NCBI GenBank assembly: GCA_946481585.1
Contig: CAMLOF010000066.1
Location: 1 to 12,382, forward strand
DNA from: an uncultured Macromonas sp.
GTDB lineage: Bacteria; Pseudomonadota; Gammaproteobacteria; Burkholderiales; Burkholderiaceae
Direction: 5' to 3'
DNA length: 12,382 bases
Part shown: positions 1-7,522 of the stretch, one piece after another
Layout: each line of letters begins with the position of its first letter
How positions within the stretch are numbered: position 1 is the stretch's first letter
Made by a program: the position numbers and the translations under genes
Notes under the pieces: generated by a model
What the model saw: the letters and a program-made list of their open reading frames with translations, nothing else
Database searches by the model: none
Told to the model about the DNA's origin: nothing

Positions 1-1107
1 GATGGCGGTGTCGCCCGGCGGCAGTTGCCTGGCTTCCAGCAGGCGCAAGCCCTGGGCGTGGCAGCGCTGGCGCAGGTCGGCGGTCAGCAGCCGGTTGAAA
101 AGGCAGCCGCCCGCTGCCGCTACGGTCTGAGTGCCCGCGCTGCGAGCGGCCAGTGCCAGCCATTCGGCCAGTGCAGCGCCCAGGGTGGCGTGGAACAGGG
201 CGGCGCCTTGGCCTGGGTCAGCAGCTTCCATCAGATGTTGCAACAGGGGGCGCAGGTCCAGCGTCATGTCTGGGGTGATTCGCCAGCCGCCGTCCAATGG
301 CGGGCAGGGGCCGTGCCTCGCGGCAGCCTGCTCCAGGGCGATGGCCGCCTCGGCTTCGGTTTGCATCACCTCGCACAGGCCCAGCAGGGCAGAGGCAGCG
401 TCGAACACGCGCCCCAGGCTGGTGGTGGGTGGGCAGCGGGTGCCTTGCGCCAGCAGCCGGGCCACGCCTGGGGCAGCGGGTTGGTGCGCGAAGCGCGTGG
501 TGATGTCGCCATTGCGGCCCAGTGCGTGCAGGGCGGCAGCGGCCATGCGCCAGGGTTCGCGGGCAGCCACGTCACCACCGGGCAGGGCCAGCGGGTGCAG
601 GTGACCCAGGCGGGTGCAGCGCGGGCCTTGCAGTTGCAGCAGTTCGCCGCCCCAGGCGTGGCCGTCGGTGCCCAGGCCCACCCCGTCCAGCGCCAAGCCC
701 ACCACGGGGTCAAGCCAGCCGTGTTCCGCGCAAACGGCGGCAAGGTGGGCGTGGTGGTGCTGCACGGGCAGGCAGGGCACCCCCAGTTCGGCCGCCAGGG
801 TTTGGGCCGTGCGGGTGGAGTGAAAGTCGGGGTGCAGGTCGTGCGCCACGGCGGCGGGGCGGGCGCCTTGGTCGTCCAGCCAGGTCAGCAGGGCGCGGGC
901 GGCGTCTTCATGGGCAGCGCAGGCCTGGGGGGTGTCCAAGTCGCCCACGGTGGGGGTGATCATGGCTGAATGGCCCAGCGCGGCGCACAGCGTATTCTTC
1001 AGCCCGGCGCCCAGGGCCAGCACGGGCGGGCCTTCAGACAGCGGCAAGCGTTGCCAGGTGGTGGCCTGGGCCGTCTCAGGCATGGGTGCCGCGAGGGTGG
1101 TGTCCAT
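1..1107 (-). CDS. hypF: HypF-type carbamoyltransferase, short form lacking the N-terminal domains; runs off the left edge
   Basis: HypF uses carbamoyl phosphate and ATP to carbamoylate HypE, the first step in making the CN ligands of the [NiFe] site. The 369 visible codons match the Kae1-like C-terminal half: ALGAGLKNT near residue 31, [11 protein letters not shown] near 89, the metal-binding HHHAH near 117-121, and [17 protein letters not shown] near 139-155. The visible end, [11 protein letters not shown]...LPPGDTAI, is close to the usual HypF C-terminus, so roughly 15-25 residues are probably missing. The acylphosphatase, zinc-finger and YrdC domains of full-length HypF (about 750 residues) are absent, because hypB occupies the upstream DNA. 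The start is uncertain: in-frame ATGs lie at 1125, 1107 and 1083 and none has a clear ribosome binding site. All overlap the end of hypB, which suggests translational coupling. From memory, R. eutropha HypF1 is a similar short form. Confidence 0.88.
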   Translation of the reverse strand, partial: MDTTLAAPMPETAQATTWQRLPLSEGPPVLALGAGLKNTLCAALGHSAMITPTVGDLDTPQACAAHEDAARALLTWLDDQGARPAAVAHDLHPDFHSTRTAQTLAAELGVPCLPVQHHHAHLAAVCAEHGWLDPVVGLALDGVGLGTDGHAWGGELLQLQGPRCTRLGHLHPLALPGGDVAAREPWRMAAAALHALGRNGDITTRFAHQPAAPGVARLLAQGTRCPPTTSLGRVFDAASALLGLCEVMQTEAEAAIALEQAAARHGPCPPLDGGWRITPDMTLDLRPLLQHLMEAADPGQGAALFHATLGAALAEWLALAARSAGTQTVAAAGGCLFNRLLTADLRQRCHAQGLRLLEARQLPPGDTAI

Positions 1108-1918
1108 GGTGGTGTGCGTGGCCATGCCCGTGCGCATGCAGATGCTCGTGAGAGTGGTCGTGGCTCTGTGCGCACAGCTCGGCATGGCTGGTCAGCCAGG
1201 TCAGCCACTCGTCCAGCCCTTCGCCCGATGTGGCGGACACGCGCATCACCCGTACACCGGGGTGCACGCGGCGCGCGTTGGCTTCGGCCAGGTCGGCGTC
1301 GAATTCCAGGTAGGGCAGTAGATCGCACTTGTTCAGCAGCACCAGATCGGCGGCGCGGAACATGTCGGGGTACTTCAGCGGCTTGTCCTCGCCCTCGGTG
1401 ACCGAGAAGATCACCACCTTGTGCGCTTCGCCCAGGTCGAAGGCGGCGGGGCACACCAGGTTGCCCACGTTCTCGATCATCAACAGCCCGCCGCGTTGCA
1501 GGGGCAGGCGGGGCAGGGCTTCCTGCACCATGCGCGCGTCCAGGTGGCAGCCCTTGCCGGTGTTGATCTGCAAGGCGGGTGCGCCCGTGGCACGGATGCG
1601 TTCGGCGTCGCGGCTGGTCTGCTGGTCGCCTTCGATCACGGCCACCGGCAGACGGCCTGCAAGCCGTTCGATGGTCTTGACGAGCAGGGTGGTCTTGCCC
1701 GCGCCGGGGCTGGACATCAGGTTCAGCGCGAACACGCCAGCGTGGGCCAGATCGTGGCGGTTGTGCGCGGCGATGTGGTCGTTGCGCGAGAGGATGTCCT
1801 GCTCTATGGCCACGTGCCTCACTTCGGGCGTCAGCGTCAACGCATCGTCATGTCCGTCGTCGGCATGGTGGGTGTGCAGGGTGGCTCCGTCGCCGTTGCA
1901 TCCGCAGGTGGTGCACAT
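1076..1918 (-). CDS. hypB: Hydrogenase nickel incorporation GTPase HypB
   Basis: HypB is a SIMIBI-class GTPase that works with HypA to insert nickel into the hydrogenase large subunit in the cytoplasm. The 280-residue protein opens with the high-affinity metal motif MCTTCGC (Cys2, Cys5, Cys7). It has a P-loop SSPGAGKTT at 69-77, the G-domain metal site GKGCH with Cys124 and His125, an [10 protein letters not shown] segment at 95-104, and the NKCD guanine-specificity motif at 196-199. The last 29 residues (252-280) are very rich in histidine ([22 protein letters not shown]); such nickel-storing tracts usually lie near the N-terminus of HypB. The ATG at 1918 follows a good AAGGAG site and lies 31 bases after hypA. 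The His-rich tail is encoded in DNA that also holds the candidate starts of hypF. Confidence 0.96.
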   Translation of the reverse strand: MCTTCGCNGDGATLHTHHADDGHDDALTLTPEVRHVAIEQDILSRNDHIAAHNRHDLAHAGVFALNLMSSPGAGKTTLLVKTIERLAGRLPVAVIEGDQQTSRDAERIRATGAPALQINTGKGCHLDARMVQEALPRLPLQRGGLLMIENVGNLVCPAAFDLGEAHKVVIFSVTEGEDKPLKYPDMFRAADLVLLNKCDLLPYLEFDADLAEANARRVHPGVRVMRVSATSGEGLDEWLTWLTSHAELCAQSHDHSHEHLHAHGHGHAHHHGHHPRGTHA

Positions 1919-1949
1919 GTGTGGCTCCTTCTTTATGGTGATGAACGGG

Positions 1950-2291
1950 TCATTCCACGTCCAGGTCGCGTACCCGCATCTCGGTGCCGCGCAGCACGCG
2001 CAAAGGCGCGGTGCCGCAGGCTGGGCACAGATCGTAGAGCGTGTCCATGGCAGCCTGGTGACTGCAAGCCGGGCATTCACCCTGACCCGGCACGGGCAAT
2101 ATCTCCAGCCGGGCACCCTGGGCGCAACTGCCCGCCGTGGCCGACTCGAAGGCAAAACGCAGGGCCTCGGGCTCCACGCACGAGAGCGCACCAATTTCCA
2201 GCCGCACGGTGTGGGCGCGGGTGAATCCCTCGCGCAACGCGGCTGCCTCGATCAACTCCACCACGCTTTGCGCCAGGGACAGTTCGTGCAT
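1950..2291 (-). CDS. hypA: Hydrogenase maturation factor HypA
   Basis: HypA is the nickel chaperone that partners HypB in nickel delivery to the hydrogenase large subunit. The 113-residue product has the usual family length. It starts with the invariant MHE, whose His2 takes part in nickel binding, and has a C-terminal zinc-ribbon with two CxxC pairs (Cys73/Cys76 and Cys89/Cys92). The reading frame stays open further upstream, but the conserved [15 protein letters not shown] beginning fixes the start at 2291; no strong ribosome binding site precedes it. It is the first gene of a leftward hypA-hypB-hypF operon and diverges from hoxF, so it is probably expressed together with the hydrogenase it serves. 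Confidence 0.96.
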   Translation of the reverse strand: MHELSLAQSVVELIEAAALREGFTRAHTVRLEIGALSCVEPEALRFAFESATAGSCAQGARLEILPVPGQGECPACSHQAAMDTLYDLCPACGTAPLRVLRGTEMRVRDLDVE

Positions 2292-2452
2292 CCGTCGATT
2301 GTCGTGCGGCCTTTTCCTGCTGTCGAGGAACGGCCCTGGCAACCCACAGGTTCCTTGTTCTAGGTCAACCCCAAAAGTCACATTCCGGTAAAAATCGTCA
2401 CGAAATTGCCGCGCACGGCCCGCAAGATGGCGGAAAACAGGAGGACAACGCG
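2292..2452. promoter_or_regulatory. Divergent control region between hypA and hoxF
   Basis: This 161-base gap separates the starts of two divergent operons, so it should carry both promoters. It is more AT-rich around 2350-2405 than the flanking genes. I see no convincing sigma70 promoter. A degenerate sigma54-like element (TGGCA plus a GG-N10-GT core) begins at 2337 on the plus strand but lacks the conserved GC at -12. A short inverted repeat, AGGAAC (2326-2331) with GTTCCT (2350-2355), could be an activator site. The promoter role is inferred from gene layout rather than from motifs. Confidence 0.45.
2439..2444 (+). promoter_or_regulatory. Strong ribosome binding site deciding the TTG start of hoxF
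   Basis: AGGAGG lies 8 bases before the TTG at 2453. It supports this non-ATG start, which also aligns with the N-terminus of R. eutropha HoxF as remembered. Confidence 0.85.
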
Positions 2453-4255
2453 TTGACCGCGACACTCGAAGCCATACTGGACAGACATGCACGCCAGGGT
2501 CACCGCCTGGTGCAGATACTGCACGACGTGCAGGATGCGCTCGGGTGGCTGCCGCCCGAGGCGCTGGCCGCTGTAGCGCGCGGCATTGGTTGGCCGCTGG
2601 CCCGGGTGCAGGGCACGGCAAACTTCTATTCCTTCTTTCACACGCAGCCGGCGGGTGAATACCGCGTTCGCTTTTCCCACAACATCACCGACCGCATGGC
2701 GGGCAGTGCCGAGCTGATGGCGCAACTGTGCCGCCAGCTCTGGCTGGAGCCGGGCAAGGTGTCGGAAGATGGGCTGGTCAGCGTGGATACCACCTCATGC
2801 ACGGGCCTGTGCGACCAGGGGCCTGCCTTGCTGGTGAACGGGCGCGCGGTCACCCGCATGACGCCGCAGCGCGTGGACGAGATGGCGGGGCTGATCCGCG
2901 AGCGTGTGCCGCTGGACGCCTGGCCTGCCGACTGGTTCGTGGTGGAAGACCGCATCTGCCGCCGTGAACTGCTGCTTGACGATCCTGTAGCGCCCGGCAA
3001 GGTGTTGCGCGTAGCGTTGTCGCATGGCGCCGAAGGCGTGCTGAACGAGATCCAGCGTTCCGGCCTGCGGGGGCGTGGCGGCGCGGGGTTCAGCACCCAT
3101 GCCAAATGGCGTGCCTGCCGCGACGCCCCGGGCCAGACCCGCTACGTCGTCTGCAATGCCGACGAGGGCGAGCCCGGCACCTTCAAGGACCGTGTGCTGC
3201 TCAGCAGCCGCTTTGACGCGTTGGTCGATGGCATGTGCGTGGCCGCCTTGGCGGTGGGCGCCAGCCAGGGCTTCATCTACCTGCGGGCCGAATACCGCTA
3301 CCTGCTGGACCGCCTGCGGCGGCGCCTGTCGCAGCGCCGCGCAGCGGGCTTGTTGGGCCGAAACATCCTGGACAGGGGTTTCGATTTCGACATCGAAATC
3401 CATCTGGGCGCTGGTGCCTACATCTGCGGCGAGGAATCGGCGCTCATCGAGTCGCTGGAAGGCAAGCCGGGCAAGCCGCGCATCCGCCCGCCGTTTCCTG
3501 TCACCCACGGCTACATGGGGCAGCCCACCATCGTCAACAACGTGGAAACGCTGGCGTTGGCCGGGCTCATCGCCCTGCGCGGCGGCGAGTGGTTCCGGGG
3601 CATCGGCACACCAGCGTCCAGCGGCACCAAGGTGCTGTCCGTCTCGGGTGACGTGGCGCGCCCCGGCATCTACGAAGTGCCCTTTGGCGTGACGCTGGCC
3701 GAGGTGCTGGCCGAAGCCGGGGGCAGCGATGCGCAGGCCGTCACCACCGCCGGGGCGGCAGGGCCGTGCCTGGCGGCCAGCGAGTTCGAGCGGCGCATCT
3801 GCTTCGAGGACGTGGCCACGGGCGGCTCCATCATGGTGTTCGGCCCGCAGCGCGACCTGTTCGACGTGGCCCACAACTTTGCACATTTCTTCCAGCACGA
3901 AAGCTGCGGCTTCTGTACGCCCTGCCGTGTGGGCACCGCTGTGAACGCCCGCCTGCTCGACAAGCTGGCCAACGGGCGCGGTTCGCCCTACGATCTGGAC
4001 GAGATCCGGCGCATGCACCACCTGATGCAAGGCGCCAGCCACTGCGGCCTGGGCAACACGGCTACCGTGGCCATAGCGGACCTGATGGACAAATTCCCCG
4101 CCACTTTCCAGCGCCGCCTGGCCACGCCTGATTACGAGCCCGCGTTCGACTTGGACGCGGCGCTTTCACAAGCCCGCCAGATGACCGGCCGCAGCGACAC
4201 CGCCGCCCACCTGCAAAGCAACCACGCTGCCATGGCGCGAGAGGCACGCCCGTGA
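2453..4255 (+). CDS. hoxF: HoxF, FMN/NAD-binding diaphorase subunit of NAD-reducing [NiFe] hydrogenase (NuoE-NuoF fusion)
   Basis: HoxF passes electrons between hydrogenase Fe-S clusters and NAD+ through FMN, in the cytoplasmic HoxFUYH complex. The 600 residues fit the roughly 600-residue R. eutropha HoxF. Residues 1-150 form a NuoE-like (24 kDa) domain and about 155-570 a NuoF-like (51 kDa) domain. The latter has the FMN/NAD glycine-rich GLRGRGGAGFSTHAKW at 204-219, CNADEGEPGTFKDR at 234-247, GAGAYICGEESALIESLEG at 319-337, and the [4Fe-4S] ligands Cys485, Cys488, Cys491 and Cys531. In the NuoE-like domain only the second cysteine pair (Cys116, Cys120) remains; the first pair is absent (RVRFSHNITD), so that [2Fe-2S] cluster is probably missing or altered. 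Translation starts at TTG. The stop overlaps the GTG of hoxU by 4 bases. Confidence 0.97.
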   Translation: MTATLEAILDRHARQGHRLVQILHDVQDALGWLPPEALAAVARGIGWPLARVQGTANFYSFFHTQPAGEYRVRFSHNITDRMAGSAELMAQLCRQLWLEPGKVSEDGLVSVDTTSCTGLCDQGPALLVNGRAVTRMTPQRVDEMAGLIRERVPLDAWPADWFVVEDRICRRELLLDDPVAPGKVLRVALSHGAEGVLNEIQRSGLRGRGGAGFSTHAKWRACRDAPGQTRYVVCNADEGEPGTFKDRVLLSSRFDALVDGMCVAALAVGASQGFIYLRAEYRYLLDRLRRRLSQRRAAGLLGRNILDRGFDFDIEIHLGAGAYICGEESALIESLEGKPGKPRIRPPFPVTHGYMGQPTIVNNVETLALAGLIALRGGEWFRGIGTPASSGTKVLSVSGDVARPGIYEVPFGVTLAEVLAEAGGSDAQAVTTAGAAGPCLAASEFERRICFEDVATGGSIMVFGPQRDLFDVAHNFAHFFQHESCGFCTPCRVGTAVNARLLDKLANGRGSPYDLDEIRRMHHLMQGASHCGLGNTATVAIADLMDKFPATFQRRLATPDYEPAFDLDAALSQARQMTGRSDTAAHLQSNHAAMAREARP

Positions 4256-4989
4256 CCGGCAAAGCCACGTTCGAGCTGGACGGCCAGCCCGTGCCCTTCG
4301 AGCCCGGCCAGACCCTGATGCAGGCCGCCAAGGCGGCAGGCCACTACATACCGCACCTGTGCTGGCACCCAGACTTCACTGCGCACGGCTCCTGCAAACT
4401 TTGCACCGTGAAGGTGGGCGGGCGCTTTGCCACCGCGTGCACCACGGCTGCCGTTGAAGGTCTGGTGGTGGCCAACCGCACCGAAGAGCTGGACGACAAG
4501 CGCCGCACCCTGCTGCAACTGCTGTTCGTGGAAGGCAACCACTTCTGCCCCGCCTGCGAGAAAAGCGGCGACTGCGTGCTGCAGGCCACCGCCTACGAAA
4601 TGGGCATGCTCACGCCCCATTTCGACCACTTCTTCCCCGACCGGCCGGTGGACGCCTCGCACCCCGAGGTGCTGCTGGACTTCAATCGCTGCATCCTGTG
4701 CGAGCTGTGCGTGCGCGCCAGCCACGAGGTGGACGGCAAAGACGTGTTCGCCCTGGCGGGCCGGGGGGTGAAGTCGCACCTCGTCGTCAACAGCGCGTCG
4801 GGCCGCCTGGCCGACAGCAGCTTTGCCGCCAGCGACCGCGCGGCTTCCGTTTGCCCGGTGGGCGTCATCCTGCGCAAGCGCGTGGGCTTTTCCACGCCGA
4901 TTGGCCAGCGCACCTACGACGTGCACCCCATCAGCCAGGTGGCTGTGGACGCGCCGGCCCAGGCCACGCCAGACGGGAAACAGCCATGA
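4252..4989 (+). CDS. hoxU: HoxU, Fe-S diaphorase subunit of NAD-reducing hydrogenase
   Basis: HoxU is the small diaphorase subunit, related to the N-terminus of NuoG, and wires HoxF to HoxY with Fe-S clusters. In the 245-residue product, residues 1-75 form a ferredoxin-like [2Fe-2S] domain with Cys37, Cys48, Cys51 and Cys63. A His-Cys3 [4Fe-4S] site follows (His97, Cys99, Cys102, Cys108 in GNHFCPACEKSGDC). A further [4Fe-4S] site uses Cys147, Cys150, Cys153 and Cys201 (RCILCELC and VCPVG). Length is close to R. eutropha HoxU (about 234). It starts with GTG overlapping the hoxF stop by 4 bases, and its own stop overlaps the hoxY ATG by 4 bases, as expected for coupled translation of complex subunits. 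Confidence 0.96.
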   Translation: MTGKATFELDGQPVPFEPGQTLMQAAKAAGHYIPHLCWHPDFTAHGSCKLCTVKVGGRFATACTTAAVEGLVVANRTEELDDKRRTLLQLLFVEGNHFCPACEKSGDCVLQATAYEMGMLTPHFDHFFPDRPVDASHPEVLLDFNRCILCELCVRASHEVDGKDVFALAGRGVKSHLVVNSASGRLADSSFAASDRAASVCPVGVILRKRVGFSTPIGQRTYDVHPISQVAVDAPAQATPDGKQP

Positions 4990-5549
4990 ACGCCGCCGTT
5001 TCCCCGCCCCCACGCAAATTGAAGATTGCAACGGTCTCGCTGGCGGGCTGCTTCGGCTGCCACATGTCCTTTCTGGACATCGATGAACGCCTGCTGCCTC
5101 TGCTTGAGCTGGTGGAGTTCGACCGTTCGCCGCTCACCGACGTCAAGCACTGCGGCCCCTGCGACATCGGCCTGATCGAAGGCGGCGTGTGCAACGCCGA
5201 GAACGTGCACGTGCTGCGCGAATTCCGTGCCCAGTGCAAGGTGCTGGTGGCCCTGGGGGCGTGTGCCGTCAACGGCGGGCTGCCCGCACAGCGCAACCAC
5301 CTACCGGTGGGCGAGGTGCTGCAGTCCGTGTACCTGGGCGGGCACGGTGTGGCCCCTGGCAGCCAGGTGCCCAACGACCCCGAACTGCCCCTGCTGCTCA
5401 ACCAGGTGCACCCCGTGCACGAGGTGGTGCGCATCGACCACTTTCTGCCCGGCTGCCCGCCCTCTGGCGACGCCATCTGGGCCTTTCTGAACGACCTCAT
5501 CGCCGGCCGGCTGCCCCACCTGGGCCACGGCCTGCTGCATTACGACTGA
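4986..5549 (+). CDS. hoxY: HoxY, small subunit of NAD-reducing [NiFe] hydrogenase
   Basis: HoxY carries the proximal cluster that takes electrons from the HoxH active site and passes them to the diaphorase half. The 187-residue protein has no Tat signal, which fits a cytoplasmic enzyme. Expected cluster ligands are Cys22 and Cys25 (AGCFGCHMSFLDIDER), Cys93 (GACAVNGG) and Cys157 (PGCPPSGD), four cysteines for one [4Fe-4S] cluster. An extra CxxC (Cys56/Cys59, KHCGPCDIGLIEGG) and Cys69 lie between them and are not in R. eutropha HoxY as I recall it. The frame extends upstream, but the ATG at 4986 overlaps the hoxU stop as ATGA and gives the usual N-terminus. hoxH follows after 3 bases. Confidence 0.96.
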   Translation: MNAAVSPPPRKLKIATVSLAGCFGCHMSFLDIDERLLPLLELVEFDRSPLTDVKHCGPCDIGLIEGGVCNAENVHVLREFRAQCKVLVALGACAVNGGLPAQRNHLPVGEVLQSVYLGGHGVAPGSQVPNDPELPLLLNQVHPVHEVVRIDHFLPGCPPSGDAIWAFLNDLIAGRLPHLGHGLLHYD

Positions 5550-5552
5550 ACC

Positions 5553-7019
5553 ATGGCCAACGATCTGGAAACCGCCACCGCCCCGCGCGAAGGGCTGCGC
5601 CGCGTGGCCATCGACCCCGTTTCGCGCGTGGAGGGCCACGGCAAGGTCACCCTGCTGCTGGACGAGCACAACCGCGTGCAACAGGTGCGCCTGCACATCG
5701 TCGAGTTCCGTGGGTTCGAGCGTTTCATCCAGGGCCGCCCGTATTGGGAAGTGCCCGTGCTGGTGCAGCGGCTTTGCGGCATCTGTCCCGTGTCGCATCA
5801 CCTGGCCGCCAGCAAGGCGCTCGACCAGGTGGTGGGCGCGCGCCAGCTCACGCCCACGGCCGAAAAAATGCGCCGCCTCATGCACTACGGGCAAATCCTG
5901 CAATCGCACGCGCTGCACTTCTTCCACCTGTCGTCGCCCGACCTGCTGTTCGGCTTTGACAGCGAGGTGGCGCGCCGCAACATCGTGGGCGTGGCGCAGC
6001 GCTTCCCCGACATTGCGCGGCAAGGCATTCTGCTGCGCAAGTACGGGCAGGAGGTGATCCGCCTGACGGCGGGCAAGCGCGTGCACGGCACGGGCTCGGT
6101 GCCCGGCGGCGTGAACCGTTCGCTCAGCGGGGCCGAGCGGCTGGAACTGCAGCGCGACGTGGCGCAAACCGTGGCCTGGAGCCGCGACGCGGTGCGCATT
6201 GTGCGCGCCATGCACGAACAACACCCGGCGCTCTACGACCGCTTCGGCCACGTGCCGTCCAGCATGATGAGCCTAGTGGCCCCCGACGGCAGCCTGGACC
6301 TGTACGACGGTGCCCTGCGCGCGCGCGACGCCGAAGGGCAGATCATGTTCGACCAGTTCGACGTGCGCGGCTACGACACCCTCATCACCGAAGCCGTGAA
6401 ACCCTGGACGTACATGAAGTTTCCCTACTTCACCACGCAGGGGCCGGAGCAGGGCTGGTACAAGGTAGGCCCGCTGGCGCGCGTGCAGAACGCCGACCGC
6501 ATGCCCACCCCGCAGGCCGAAGAGGAACGCCAGCAACTTCTGGCCCATGCGGGCGGGCGGCCCATGCACGGCTCGCTGGGTTTCCACTGGGCGCGCATGA
6601 TCGAGATGCTCAGCGCCGCCGAAACCATCGAAGCGCTGCTGCAGGACGATGACCTGGAAGGCACAGACCTGATGACCAGCGGCGAACGCCAGCGCAGCGG
6701 CATCGGCGTCATCGAAGCGCCGCGCGGCACGCTGTTCCACCACTACGAGGTGGGCGACGACGACCTCGTCACCATGGCCAACCTCATTGTTTCCACCACC
6801 AACAACAACCAGGCCATGAACGAGGCCGTGCGCGACGTGGCGCGGCAGTACCTGGACGGGCAGGAAATCACCGAGGGGCTGCTCAATCACATCGAAGTGG
6901 CCATCCGCGCCTTCGACCCCTGCCTGTCGTGCGCCACGCACGCCCTGGGCAAGATGCCGCTGGAAGTGGTACTGCTGGCGGCCGATGGCCAGGAGCTTGA
7001 CCGCAAGGCACGCGATTGA
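5553..7019 (+). CDS. hoxH: HoxH, large catalytic subunit of NAD-reducing [NiFe] hydrogenase
   Basis: HoxH binds the Ni-Fe(CN)2(CO) centre where H2 is split or formed. The 488 residues equal the R. eutropha HoxH length as remembered. Seen motifs are RVEGHG at 25-30, the first ligand pair Cys75/Cys78 in RLCGICPVSHH, and the second pair Cys457/Cys460 in DPCLSCATH near the end. The 25 residues after His463 (starting ALGKMPL) form the extension expected to be removed by HoxW once nickel is in place. YMKFPY near 289 and GVIEAPRGTLFHHY near 385-400 are conserved in group 3 enzymes. The protein looks intact, with all four nickel-binding cysteines. hoxW begins 2 bases after the stop. Confidence 0.98.
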   Translation: MANDLETATAPREGLRRVAIDPVSRVEGHGKVTLLLDEHNRVQQVRLHIVEFRGFERFIQGRPYWEVPVLVQRLCGICPVSHHLAASKALDQVVGARQLTPTAEKMRRLMHYGQILQSHALHFFHLSSPDLLFGFDSEVARRNIVGVAQRFPDIARQGILLRKYGQEVIRLTAGKRVHGTGSVPGGVNRSLSGAERLELQRDVAQTVAWSRDAVRIVRAMHEQHPALYDRFGHVPSSMMSLVAPDGSLDLYDGALRARDAEGQIMFDQFDVRGYDTLITEAVKPWTYMKFPYFTTQGPEQGWYKVGPLARVQNADRMPTPQAEEERQQLLAHAGGRPMHGSLGFHWARMIEMLSAAETIEALLQDDDLEGTDLMTSGERQRSGIGVIEAPRGTLFHHYEVGDDDLVTMANLIVSTTNNNQAMNEAVRDVARQYLDGQEITEGLLNHIEVAIRAFDPCLSCATHALGKMPLEVVLLAADGQELDRKARD

Positions 7020-7021
7020 AC

Positions 7022-7522
7022 ATGCCTGCCCCCACACTGGTGTTTGCCTGGGGCAACCCCAGCCGGGGTGACGATGCCCTGGGCCCCCTGTTCGCCGAAG
7101 CGGTGGAAGCCATGCAACTGCCCGGTGTGGAGGTGCTGACGGATTTTCAACTGCAGGTGGAGCACGCGCTGGACCTGTTGGGCCGGGAAAGGGTGCTGTT
7201 CGTGGATGCGTCAGTGCAACCTTGCTTGGAAGATGCGCAGCCCTTCCAATTGAGCCTGCTGGTGCCCCAGCACCTGCCCAGCCACACCACCCACGCCCTG
7301 CGGCCAGAGGCCGTGCTGCAGGTGTTTGCCGAAGTGCAGCGCCAGCCGCCGCCGCCTGCGTGGCTGCTCAGCATCCCGGGCGAGGCCTGGGGCCTGGGCG
7401 AGCCCGTGTCGCCCGGTGCCCGTCAGCGGCTGGACGCCGCCCTGCGCTGGGCCAGCCACTGGCTGGCAGGCAGTACGCGCGCGGCCCGGGATGTAACCCA
7501 GGTAGCGGCCTGCCGCCCGTAA
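7022..7522 (+). CDS. hoxW: HoxW, hydrogenase maturation endopeptidase (peptidase M52 family)
   Basis: HoxW cleaves the C-terminal peptide of nickel-loaded HoxH, which closes the active site. The 166-residue protein has the M52 fold signature GNPSRGDD near the N-terminus (Asp17), FVDAS with Asp62, and the HTTHALRPEAVL segment with His91. These correspond to the three nickel-sensing residues known from HybD (Glu16, Asp62, His93). The ATG at 7022 is chosen over an in-frame TTG two codons upstream; both are close to the hoxH stop. Its last 100 bases are also the antisense of the exporter gene's 3' end. No transcription terminator is visible after it, and no hoxI follows as it does in R. eutropha. 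Confidence 0.93.
   Translation: MPAPTLVFAWGNPSRGDDALGPLFAEAVEAMQLPGVEVLTDFQLQVEHALDLLGRERVLFVDASVQPCLEDAQPFQLSLLVPQHLPSHTTHALRPEAVLQVFAEVQRQPPPPAWLLSIPGEAWGLGEPVSPGARQRLDAALRWASHWLAGSTRAARDVTQVAACRP

Noticed and set aside
25..969. Long plus-strand open frame of 314 codons opposite hypF
   Set aside because: Its Gly/Ala/Gln-rich translation matches no family, while the opposite strand reads as clear HypF. Open antisense frames are expected in GC-rich genes.
1084..1175. Repeated CAT/CAC-rich DNA as a repeat array
   Set aside because: The repetition is explained by histidine codons of the HypB tail and has no regular unit.
2337..2352. Sigma54 promoter for hoxF (TGGCA with GG-N10-GT)
   Set aside because: The -12 GC is GT and most other conserved bases differ, so it is too weak to annotate as a promoter; kept only as something to test.
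2795..4042. 415-codon minus-strand frame opposite hoxF
   Set aside because: It lies wholly antisense to an unmistakable HoxF with all its motifs and shows no recognisable domains.
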